Source of the DNA: Drechmeria coniospora
Taxonomy: Eukaryota; Ascomycota; Sordariomycetes; Hypocreales; Ophiocordycipitaceae
Direction: 5' to 3'
Assembly: GCF_001625195.1 (NCBI RefSeq)
Contig: NC_054389.1
Coordinates: forward strand, 8,924,520-8,988,519
DNA length: 64,000 bases
The notes beneath the pieces are model-generated. The model was not told the origin of the DNA and ran no database searches. It saw nothing but the letters and a program-made list of their open reading frames with translations. Below are positions 11,522 to 21,821 of this stretch, piece after piece; position 1 is the first letter of the stretch; the number at the start of each line of letters is the position of its first letter. A program made the translations under genes and the position numbers.

Positions 11522-12751
11522 TCAAGGGCACCTTCTGACCGATGCCGCGGCCGTGCCTTGGTAGCGGCCCCTCGTGTCTGACCAATTGGTGAAGACATTG
11601 ATGTGCTCAATGCTTTTTGGTGAGGACGCGAGTTTATCAAAAGCCTCCTCTGCCTCGGCCAGCGTTTTGAATCTGCCCGACTTGACGGCCGCCTCGGTAG
11701 TCGCTTGTCGCTTCGGCGCTTCCCAGCTCTCCCATGACCCTTTGATCACATCTGTCTGAAGATCTGTTCCGAATATTTTCCTCAAGCTAGGACTGCGAGC
11801 ATCTTTCGGTCTTCCATGCAAAACATTCTTGAAGTGGTCCCCTTTTCGCATCTCAATCACTCGGTCCGTTGCCACTGTCATCGTCGTAAACCAGGTCTTG
11901 AACTTCTCTTTCGTATCATCGGTGGAAGCCTCAAACGCTGTGTTGAGTCGCCGTTGGTAGTAAGATAGAGTTTTGACGAATTCCTGATACTTTGCCGGAC
12001 TGTCATCCCTTGCAATGCCGTCAATGTGCTCGTAGTTGAGGTTGCCCCTGAATGGCTTTGGTTTGATCGCCGACGGGATGACTTTGACCCCCCCTTTGTC
12101 TTGAACCACGACTGCTTTGGTGTACGGTTCTCCAGTTTTCATTCCTTCCTTCCAATCTGGATTTGCAGCGAGCCAGTCGACCCATTGCCTGGACGAGCGG
12201 GGGACATTCTCGCTTGGAGGATTCACTTTCTTAACCTCTCTCAACTCCGACCCTTCGATGCAGTCGACAATTATTTCCACTCGCTTCTCCGCCCCAATGT
12301 CGTCCCGGAACATGCCTGCCATTATACCCCAGTCTCCTTTCAGTTTACCAATTTCTGTTGTCGAGCTACCAATCATTACAGCGTCGTAGTTGATCTTCTT
12401 GACGTCCTTGCGGTCAATCCATGCCAAGAACTCGGAAAGGTAGCACTTTATCGTCAAGTCAGTCACGAGCATTAGCGGTCAAGAGCCTTTGTTTCTCTTA
12501 CCCTGCCTGCCTGACCGCCGAGACCTTTGCGACTCCCTTTGCAGCTCGCGGCAAATTTCATATCTCCCTCGGGGAGAATTTCTTCAGCAATGTATATCGC
12601 ATAATATACAGCTCTGAACCGCTGGTCAGCCCTGAATGCCGCTTGATCAATGTGTCGTTTCATACCGCTCTGCAGAGCCTCGAATCCCGAACGCTGTCGT
12701 GACCATAGCCCAAAAGGTCGCAGCAAGCAAGAGCAACAACGAGCGATTCAT
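11522..12751 (-). CDS. secreted protein of unknown function
   Basis: I reconstruct three exons (12751-12666, 12613-12502, 12445-11522) encoding 373 aa. Intron 1 is 52 nt (GTATGA ... GGCTGACC ... TTCAG); intron 2 is 56 nt (GTAAGA ... GCTAATG ... AAAG). The frame is kept only with these joins. The ATG at 12751 opens a strong signal peptide (MNRSLLLLLAATFWAMVTTA). The mature part has few cysteines (CKGSRKG, RCYLSEF, VDCIEG), is charged and mixed alpha/beta in character, and ends in ASVRRCP. I recognise no domain. It is transcribed away from the killer-toxin-like chitinase, with 840 bp between start codons, so shared control or a partner role is possible. Exon 2 boundaries are the least certain part. 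Confidence 0.68.
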
Positions 12752-13591
12752 TATTTCTGGTTTTTGTATTCTCAAGACAGAAAGTGGCTCGAGTTAGGAG
12801 GTTGACGAACTGTGAAAATGGCGCAGTTCATATATAGACTAGATCATACGGAGTACACACACCCGCGCGTTGTGATATCCAAGGAGTCCAAGTATATAAT
12901 TGCCTACAACAAATAAAGCAGGAATACTTAATTCCCAAGCTCTTGAAAGACGGCATAGGCCTGGGGAATCCGACGATGAGGTCCTCTCGAAACGGTCCGT
13001 AGCGTTGGCTCGTTGCAGGGATTCCGTGCTATGATCCCCACGCCATCCATGTTCTGATGTTCGGGATATCGCCAGGAATGGTTGCTGTAGTCCGGGCCCG
13101 CTCCGAACTCCGAGATAGAAGAGTAATGCTCCCAGAAATGTGGCACAGGCGATTAATAATCTGAATCAAATTCTGCTAATCGTTTCCTGGTTTCAGTAAG
13201 CAACTATTGAAAATATAGCCAGGGTTCAACGGCGCGGCTCTGTTCCAATTATAGATGATATTCACTTTCATGAATCACGAACTTGTGACTACATATCCTT
13301 GACTGTGCCTCAAAGTCATTTGTGCGATCTCCGGTTACAAAATGTCATGAAGAAATAATTTCTCCATCTATTTTAATCTGCCATTCCTTTACGCTTCTTT
13401 CGTCCTCATCCAATCTCCTCATTCCTTTGCCACCAACCATAGCCCTCTGCACTCTACTACAAGGCATCTGTGGCCTGTACTGTCGCTGTCATTCCTTGCT
13501 GATAAATATTCCAAAATCCCAACTTTCATCAAGTAGTTCTGCACCTCCTCCAGCTCAACGCCTGACCCGCTGATCCTCGAGCCACCGAGAG
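12752..13591. other. divergent promoter region between the secreted unknown and the chitinase
   Basis: Holds a TACGGAGTA motif at 12847 and TATATAGA/TATATAA stretches near 12830 and 12894 that could serve the minus-strand gene. It also contains the orphan frame at 12928-13146. The 100 bases before the chitinase start are pyrimidine-rich. Confidence 0.45.
12928..13146 (-). other. orphan open frame, possible gene relic
   Basis: About 70 codons without an ATG start, ending at a TAA 177 nt upstream of the secreted unknown's start codon. The translation has ordinary protein composition (WRYPEHQNMDGVGIIARNP; AYAVFQELGN) rather than the low-complexity look of chance frames nearby. The frame is closed by a stop just upstream, and I find no exon joining to it. 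It may be a relic of a vanished gene or chance. Confidence 0.25.
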
Positions 13592-16500
13592 ATGCGGTTA
13601 GATCTCTGCGCCGGTGCATTGGCCTTGGCTGTGCTGTGCTCCCAATTCGCAGAGGCATCTCAGACAGAGGATGATGCCAAAGATTTCTTCGAAGAACCAA
13701 CGGAAGATCCCCATACATTCTATTCAGATCTGCATCCCTGCCCTAGGAAATGCGATGGTAAAGCCCCTGAAGATTGGGATGTCTTTACGGATTTTGATCG
13801 GCTAAAACTTTGTCTTCAACCCGTGTTGTTTGACATGTCGTTATACAACCCCGTTGATGATTACGATACGCCTCTCAAGTTGCGCATATGTACAAAAGGT
13901 AACGACAGAACGCGTGTGAACGCTCTTTTCAGCAGCAGAGAGCCACCGGCTATCGGAGAAATTACGCCGCCACGAACTACGCAGTTGCGTGTGCGACAAT
14001 CCGTCGAGGAATGTATTACTGGAAGACAAAGCAAGGCTCGTTTGAAGCTCATTCGTGAAGTCTCCCAAGATGGCTCAGGCTATTCGGAACCTATCTCGAC
14101 GCTTCTTGGACACTTCTCGGAATATTTCGAGGACAAGGCAAATTGTCATGATCAAGTCCTTTTCGGATACGCCAATGGCACAGTCGTCGGCATGTATGCT
14201 GGCAAAGCCTTCGGAAGAGCCACAGTAAACTCCGTCGTGGGCCGTCTTCTGGCCTCCATTGCCAACGACGGGCACTCTTCTAACATGATGGGGGAAATCT
14301 GCGGGAAAGGACGCAATGCAGAGCATGTCTTTGGCATAGCGATCAGCGCTGATGGCGACTTGGCTGCTGTCCAGAGCGCTGTCCGAAGGTGGGATGGTGC
14401 TGAATGCGGAGAAGAGACATCAGCTTCTACTTCAAGTCTGGAATTGAACGTCTGGCAGACGCAGGACATTTTCAGAGGAAACGACACCAACCAATGGTTG
14501 AGCACCTTACCAAGGAATACGACCAGCCGACATGTGGTCAATCTTTCCGCCCGTGGCGATTGCCGTACGTTGAAGGTCATGGCTGGTGATTCCTGCAGTG
14601 CACTGGCTGTTCGATGCGGAATCTCAGGAGCTGCTTTCATGAATTATAATAGCGACCCGAAGCTATGCTCAAGCCTAATGCCTGAACAGAGGATCTGCTG
14701 CTCGTCTGGAAGCCTGCCCGACATCCGACCCAAACCAAATGATGACGGGTATGCCCCGTCTCAGATGCGACACCATTGTTCATTGCGCTAACCCCTTCCT
14801 TTGAAGATCCTGTGCCACTTATCATGTGAATCCTAACGATAGCTGTTCTAAAATTGCTGCTGCCAACGGGCTCGACATTGAAGACCTGTTCATTTTCAAT
14901 TCAGGTCAACGCGGGACCTGGGGGTGGACCGGGTGTGGAAGCTTAATGGCTGGTCTGAATATCGTGTGTTCATCTCACCTCCTATCATTCCGTCATAATA
15001 ATACTGAGATGCCTTCTATTTATAGTGTATAAGTCATGGCACGCCGCCTATGCCTGCACCGGTAGCCAACGCCGTCTGTGGCCCTACAAAGCCCGGTTCC
15101 AAACCACCTCTTGCCTCGCAGAGTCTTGCAGATCTTAATCCGTGCCCGCTGAAAGCTTGCTGCAACATTTGGGGACAATGTGGCATCTCTGGTGTAAGTG
15201 TGGATTACGAATGCCATAATTGACACTCAATCTGGTTGACTGGCAACATTAGGACTTTTGCCAGGAAAAGCGCGGCAAAACGGGCAATCCCGGAACGGCA
15301 CCTCGATCGGTGAACGGGTAAGTATCTAGGAGGCACGGTGCATAAAGAAATACTTTCTTGCTAAGAAATGGCACTGTAGATGTATATCCAACTGTGGTGT
15401 GGACATTATCAGCACTTCCCGGAATGCAAACTTCGGCCGTATCGGCTATTATGAGTCTTGGAATTTCAACCGCGACTGTCTCCATTTACGGGCCAGCAGC
15501 GCCAATACGGACGGGAGCTACACGATAATTCATTGGGCCTTTATGGACATTGATCCGTCAAATTGGATGCCTAAACTCAAAGACGATCATCAGCAATGGG
15601 ATGAGTTTACGTCCTTGCAAGGGGTGAAAAAGATCATCTCGTTTGGTGGCTGGAGTTTCTCAACAGATCCTGCGACGTATAACCTGCTTCGACAAGCAAT
15701 GAGCCCGCAGAATCGGATCGCCTTTTCCAACAACATCGCCAACTTCCTGGTTGATCAAGGCCTGGACGGTGTTGACTTTGATTGGGAATATCCCGGAGTA
15801 GGTACCCGAGCAATATGTGCACATCTACATACAATTAACCGAAGGAACTCACTAATGGTTAATGAAAGGCTACGGACATCGACGGGACACCACCAGGTTC
15901 TCCTAGTGATGGGCCCAACTACCTCAAATTCTTATGGACAATGAAAGATGCACTTGCTCGCGGATCCCATGATAAGTCGGTCTCGATAGCCGCTCCAGCA
16001 TCATATTGGTACCTCAAGGCCTTCCCGATACAGAAGATGGCGGAAGTGGTGGACTATATCGTGTACATGACGTACGATCTTCACGGTTTGTCTCCGCATT
16101 CCTTGCCTTCTCTCCCTCGATGAGACAGTAGTCGCTCATCTAAACGCATAGGGCAATGGGATGCCGGGAACCAATATTCTATGGATGGCTGCCCGGCAGG
16201 TAACTGCCTACGATCACACGTCAATCTCACGGAAACAACGGCGGCGCTTGCCATGAGTACGTATTACCGCACCATGTTATAATGCGCGTTGCACGAAGCT
16301 CACTTCACTTTGCAGTCACCAAAGCCGGGGTTCCCTCCACCAAGATCTACGTGGGCGAGGCAAGCTATGGCCGATCGTTCAAAATGTCCAAGGCGGGCTG
16401 TGTTGATCCCATGTGCACCTTTGAAGGAGATAGGTATAATTCCGAAGCAATGCCTGGCGTGTGCACCGGTACAGAAGGATATCTCTCGAATGCCGAGATC

Positions 16501-18210
16501 AACCGGATACAGAGTGTGCAAAGCAACGTTCGAACTTGGCACGATCATTCAAATTCGGATATAATGGTGTATGATGGTAAGTCTAAACGAAAATTGTAAA
16601 AAAAAAAAAAACCAGGGATCAGTCATGCGCGTTTAGTTCCCAATTCCGTGCATGCTGACCTTTGTGTCGTACCAGATACCGAGTGGGTTGCCTACATGAC
16701 CACTACGACAAAGAACACGCGCCGGAAGCATTGGAAGAACCATCAGTTCGCGGGTACAATTGATTGGGCAGTAGATCTTCAAGAGTTCACGTCCGACGAC
16801 GACTATGGCGGCAGCGGCGACGACGAAAAGGATGAGTTCGACGGGTCGACTCCGCCATCCAGCTGTGATGGCTCGTACAATACATTGGAAGCCATCGAAG
16901 CGGACAAAGACAAGATGGAGGATCACTGCCGGGACGAGTACATGCTGCAAGTGCTACAAAAGATGCTGGAAGACTCGCTCAAGACGCACGACACGCTCCT
17001 GGCCAATAATTACGACCACTACTTCGATCTCTATGCCGAGGCCGTCATCCACAGCTCCGGCAAAGCTGTCAAGGATTTCATGTACAAGCACGGAAACGAC
17101 TACTTTTCGTGCATCGTCACCGAGACGTACCACGGCTGCGACCATTGTAGAGCAATCAACACGAACCCTGAAACTGTTGACCGCAGTTGTCGATACTGCG
17201 AGAACTACGACTGCGGCGCGGCAAGCGGTTGCGTACCCGGAAAGGTTGACCTCTGCCAACTGCATCACTCGTTCCGATATCGTAACATATCGATGCCATG
17301 CCCACCTGACTACGCGATGCGGTCTTCTGGTCGTCCAGACGATGATAGTCCTCCACAGCAAGCAACGTACTGGACTATGCTCGAAGGCAAGTCGGACAGT
17401 TTCTACGCCGACCTCTACAAGGGTGTAGGCATCGACAACGAGCACATAAAATGGAAAGACGTGCAGCAATACCCTACGGAGAAGAATGATGCGAGCTATT
17501 CCCATCAATTTTGGGATTACAACTTCCCTGTAGTCGACAACTACAGAGAGAAAGATGTGGCCAATCCAAAGGAAATTATCGACAAGGGGCGCAGCAACCT
17601 GAACAGCATGGGCCCGGATCTTGCCTCGGTTCTGGAACAGATCAAGAAACAAAGCTACGGCGGCTTCGTTGGTGATCTTGTCGATGCGCTCGCGATGCCC
17701 ATCATCTTGGTCGAGCAAGCGGTGGCCAGCATGAAGACGGTCAATGACATTGGCGAGCACATCGACGAGGAAAAGCGCAAGGCCATCATCATCGGCTTCC
17801 TCACCGCTCTTTTGTTCTTTGTGCCCTTTGTAGGCGAGCTTGCGGGAACCTTTGTCGCCATGGCCGGCGTTTCTCGGATCCTGACCATCGTCGGGGCCGT
17901 CGGCAACGCGGCGCTGGACATATACTCGGTCGTCGATTCCAAAGGCAACGACCCTTTGGCCATTCTCAGCCTCGTTCTCGCTCCGGCTGCCATTTTCGAC
18001 GTCGCGCGTATCGGCAAAGCGGCGACGATTCGTCGGGGTGCGCAGGAGACGGAGGTTGCGAAGCTCGGCAAGGAGACGAAGGCTCGGCTCGACATGATTG
18101 ATCGCATCAAGGGCAGAACAACGTGTGCGCTGCAGAAGCGAGATTGGAAGGACAAGACGGCGCTTGGTGGCATGCCACTGCCAACGAGCAATCTAGCCAC
18201 ACAATGGTAA
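13592..18210 (+). CDS. killer-toxin-like chitinase: LysM x2, chitin-binding type 1, GH18, long C-terminal region
   Basis: Nine exons give 1360 aa: 13592-14748, 14807-14963, 15026-15193, 15253-15317, 15380-15797, 15869-16085, 16152-16256, 16316-16576, 16676-18210. The eight introns are 58-99 nt. Order: signal peptide (1-22); N-terminal Cys-containing domain of the family; LysM1 (about 322-370); LysM2 (387-438); type 1 chitin-binding domain (about 460-510, CCNIWGQCG); GH18 (about 520-855) with intact DGVDFDWEYPG, catalytic Glu 652, plus SFGGW and MTYDLHG. The C-terminal half (about 870-1360) has an Asp-rich linker, a Cys cluster (CDHCRAIN ... CRYCENYDC) and hydrophobic segments (GFLTALLFFVPFVGELAG and AILSLVLAPAAIF). 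This is subgroup C of fungal GH18 enzymes, related to the zymocin alpha/beta subunit that attacks chitin during toxin entry. Likely secreted and acting on fungal or arthropod/nematode chitin. All key GH18 residues are present. Confidence 0.93.
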
Positions 18211-19140
18211 GCGACGGAGGTGAGCGGAGGAGGTGAGCGGAAGCCGCGAGCGATGAGGTGAGCACTCGTGGTGAACCGTCGAGGATCGGCGTGCTTGGTG
18301 AGCGTTTGGTGGCAGGCCATGGCGGCAAGATTGACGGGCCATTCACAACGAGGGAATGTCGCAAGAGGAAGGGGGAAAAGAGATGGCGATGGGATCGCAT
18401 GCTATTTGGGTGTGTTGCATGATACGACCATATTGGTGTACCGGTCGTGGTTGGCGTTGAAGAACGATGACGTTTTTGTGTACTATCTCGTCATGGCAAA
18501 TTATGCCGATTCTCCATTCATACGTTATTACTCTTTCCTTCAACGCGTTAATCTTCTCCTCCATTGGCTTGGTTGATGCCACATCTATCCTTGATACCTG
18601 ATGAGCAATTTGAAGCAGTTTTCATTTTCACATGTTACGCTTTGTCTCGAGAACTGCCCACGAATTAATTATGTGAGCGTTGAGAGTGCCCAGCAAGCTG
18701 TAAGTACGGAGTAATATGACATGGAGAGGAGTTGTGCTCCAGAGGAACTCTGGGGAGTGACATATAATGACAAGTTTTCAAATTACTTAAGTACATGTAC
18801 ATGTACTTACAGTATGTGTACGGATAATTACTATGAACTAATTACTCCGTAATAATTGATTAATTACTACGGAGTAGCATGCTCACGCTTATTATCGTGA
18901 CCCACAACGCGGTAGGACATGCCAAAACGGGAAATATCAATAAGATATCCACAGCGGAAATATTACCCACTATAATCTAAGCTCACGCTTCGCAAACATG
19001 TCATAAATAGTACGGAGTACAGAGTACATGATAAATACATATATTTACACCGCTCTGCTCCTGTTGCCACCGAGCGAAGCCCACACTTTGAACATCTCCA
19101 TACTGCCTGTCTTCATACCATTTCCACGTGTTCATTTGCG
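18211..19140. other. gene-free spacer with TACGGAGTA motifs
   Basis: No gene seen. Motif copies at 18705, 18843, 18868 and 19011 lie within an AT-rich stretch upstream of the 2EXR gene. Confidence 0.6.
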
Positions 19141-20175
19141 ATGGATTTCGTCCGATTTCGTTCGCTTCCAACCGAGATTCGAGAGGTGATCTGGCTCCTG
19201 AGCCTGCCGGCCGACGAGCCCGAGGTCTGTCTCATGTGGCCGGTGAATCTATTCGAAAGAGAAGAGGGCCCGGCGAGCATGCGGCCAAGCCGACCATTCA
19301 TTGTCGATACCGCTTTTCCGGCCATGATGCACGTATGTCACGAATCCCGCGTGCTGGCGCAGGACTCGAAACGCAGTCGAGTGAGATTCCGATGGTCCAT
19401 TGCGGCAGCATGCCCGGTGCCCTTTCGTCATTATCGACCAGACCTCGACACAATGTACTTTGGAGCGGAGAATCTTCATCCGATCTTGCGGTCCTCCGAT
19501 TTGGACGACCAGCTGTCGGACGTGAAGTCGGTGGCGTTTGACATTCACGAGTGCCTTCGACATGAAATACACGTCATCGACTTCATCCGGCAAGAGTTTG
19601 GCTCGCTTCAGACTCTATCGTTCGTATTGGCAGACTCGACAGGCGAGAAGAAGATTGATGATTTCGGAAGACCCGAATGCGTTGCATTCAGACAGCCCTC
19701 TCGATGGTGCAAGCTGCAACAGATCCCCCAAGAAATGATGGATAAAACACGGCTCTATCCGAACTTTCCGGTGCGAGGGCGAAATCCAGTTTCGCTCTTG
19801 GATTTTCTCCATTATTTTCGAACGAAGCTTGAAGCCAGCGCACTCGAGGGGCGTCGACTCGCTTCGGCCATCCAGGGGACCGATCGGTCGCACGTCGTGG
19901 CCGACGAGGAGAACTTCCTCTGGCATGGGCCAAACTTGAAAATTCAGGCTCAGACATTCGTCGAGTACCAAAAAGACGGAAGCTGGAAAGAGGTTTGCGG
20001 CGATAGACAATTTGTTGCGTCTCTTGATACCGTCATGTCGGGCCGATATGTTCCCATGGCCAAGAGGCTGAACCCGGAACGCTGCCGAGTGAATGACCTG
20101 GATGGCGATTTCGAGTTGATTTATCTCACAGCTAGCGACGACTACGACGACGACGACGACGACGATATGTACTAA
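19141..20175 (+). CDS. 2EXR-domain protein
   Basis: The single exon encodes 344 aa. The first residues match the fungal 2EXR family (PF20150): FRSLPTEIREVIWLLSLP, then a short linker and the typical HVCHESRVLA segment (about residues 62-72). A basic/aromatic strand (RVRFRW) and a Y..D.D.MYFG element follow, as in family members. The C-terminus ends in a run of Asp (GACGAC repeats) before Met-Tyr. The family is large and expanded in filamentous ascomycetes and its biochemical role is unknown. There is no signal peptide, so it is probably intracellular. The ATG at 19141 is the first in frame and directly precedes the motif. Confidence 0.82.
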   Translation: MDFVRFRSLPTEIREVIWLLSLPADEPEVCLMWPVNLFEREEGPASMRPSRPFIVDTAFPAMMHVCHESRVLAQDSKRSRVRFRWSIAAACPVPFRHYRPDLDTMYFGAENLHPILRSSDLDDQLSDVKSVAFDIHECLRHEIHVIDFIRQEFGSLQTLSFVLADSTGEKKIDDFGRPECVAFRQPSRWCKLQQIPQEMMDKTRLYPNFPVRGRNPVSLLDFLHYFRTKLEASALEGRRLASAIQGTDRSHVVADEENFLWHGPNLKIQAQTFVEYQKDGSWKEVCGDRQFVASLDTVMSGRYVPMAKRLNPERCRVNDLDGDFELIYLTASDDYDDDDDDDMY

Positions 20176-21644
20176 GAGGATGCAGAGGACGAACGTCCAT
20201 CACGCGGCTGGTACGAGCCTTGCACCCTCTTTGCCGGAGATTTGCACGAATAATCCAACCTCGCATCATCTTAAAGGTGTTGGCTCAATGGTCAAATGGA
20301 ACAAGATGGATTGGAACAAGATGGATGGCCGACAGAGCGAGCGAGCGTTTTGGCGTCGCGTCGAAGGACCGCAGGCTACTCAACCGCAGCCAGACCAGCC
20401 GGTACTCGAAAAATGATACTCGCGCAACGACTGCATCTCTCTCCGGCAAGACGACCCATCCACCAATAGGATCCTGCTACCGAGCTCGACGAAGCTCGAT
20501 GACGCCTATCAAGTCCATCGTATCCGCCACTCCAGATCAATCTCGCGTCTCGGTTCGTCATCTGGACGTCTCGGAAAAAGGAAAGCCGATGGCTTCTACG
20601 GCATCGGAAGGGACCTCGGTACTTCCGATACAGATACCACCACCTTGAGGCTCTCATCCATCATCCTCATGTGGACACTATGATCCTGCCGCCGTGGGGC
20701 ATTCACTTGTGTTTCAATAACCCGCCAACATGGAGGCCCGCCCAACGAAATGAGGGGAAGTAAAGGAGGTGGCATGGATAAAATAATCTTGACTAGGACA
20801 GTCGTCCACGCCTGGGTCGTTCAACAAGCGAAATCTGCACCAGTACAACGCATGAACTTGATACGACCCTTTTACCCGCCTTCCGAAAAGGACGCCTTGG
20901 AAGGCAGTATTCATATGTGTCTATCCCTCATCGGGGGTTGGGTGTGAACGCTGACTTGGCAAAGCGGCCCTTAATGAACGGCGAGTGCGAAACTAGAATC
21001 CAAACCACCTACGACGAAGCAAAATTGGAAGCATTAGTCAAGCATGATTGATGCAGGTGTAGTTGGGATGGTACTAACAGAATCACGCACGACTCAACAT
21101 ATACCAAGCGCGCCTAAGAATAGAAATGCGTCTATGTCTGGATCAACGGACGCTATAAATAGTGGGTCAGGTTGCCATGTCAGGGGGCCATCTCCTGCAC
21201 TCCACCACCATGAGGAATGCCAACAATCGACGGCTAAGACTAATCTGCATCAACAACCACAATCTGTTGATTATGTTTGGCAGGTCGAGAGGAAGAGCCC
21301 GCAGCCAATCCAACGACCGCGTAAATGTCATCGGGCCTACCTCTTGCTGTCTGCCTCTTCCGAGCCACGGAATTTCGACGCTCGAACATTCAACTGGCAC
21401 AACGAGACCGGCCTAGAGCGATTGCTGCATCTGAATTCGCGGCTGTGCACTGGAGCAAATGAAGAAGCAACAACCGGATACATGCATCTGGTAATAATAC
21501 TATCCAGAAATCCAGAGTATCAGCAGTAGGACATACTGTGTCACTGAAGCATTCAAGTGCTCCCTAGCGATTCAGGTATTCATTCTTATAATACTGTGGC
21601 GGGACTAGCGTCGAGCACCAGTCAGCTCTGGTGAAACCAGGCGG
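20176..21644. other. gene-free spacer
   Basis: Only short unsupported frames (for example 21044-21529). A small local repeat GGAACAAGATGGATT/GGAACAAGATGGATG lies at about 20298-20328. Confidence 0.5.
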
Positions 21645-21650
21645 TATAAA
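21645..21650 (+). promoter_or_regulatory. TATA-like element of the M6 protease gene
   Basis: TATAAA in GGCGGTATAAAAATCC, 172 bp before the preferred start codon at 21822. The in-frame ATG at 21687 lies only about 40 bp downstream of it, which argues against that ATG being the start. Confidence 0.45.
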
Positions 21651-21821
21651 AATCCATGCAGGAAGCCGCATCTCCTGCCAGAGTCAATGCTCTTTCTGAT
21701 GCCGCTCATCGACTCAGTTTGCTTTCGTTTATTTAAAGGCGACGATGCCCAAGCAAAGAAGGAGTTCGTCTCGGCACCGGCTTTTTTCTTCAGTGATCCG
21801 CACATCGCATCTGTTTCTACC

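Noticed and set aside
21687..21821. Upstream in-frame start for the M6 protease
   Set aside because: The extra 45 residues hide the signal peptide and the ATG lies too close to the TATA element; the ATG at 21822 fits better.
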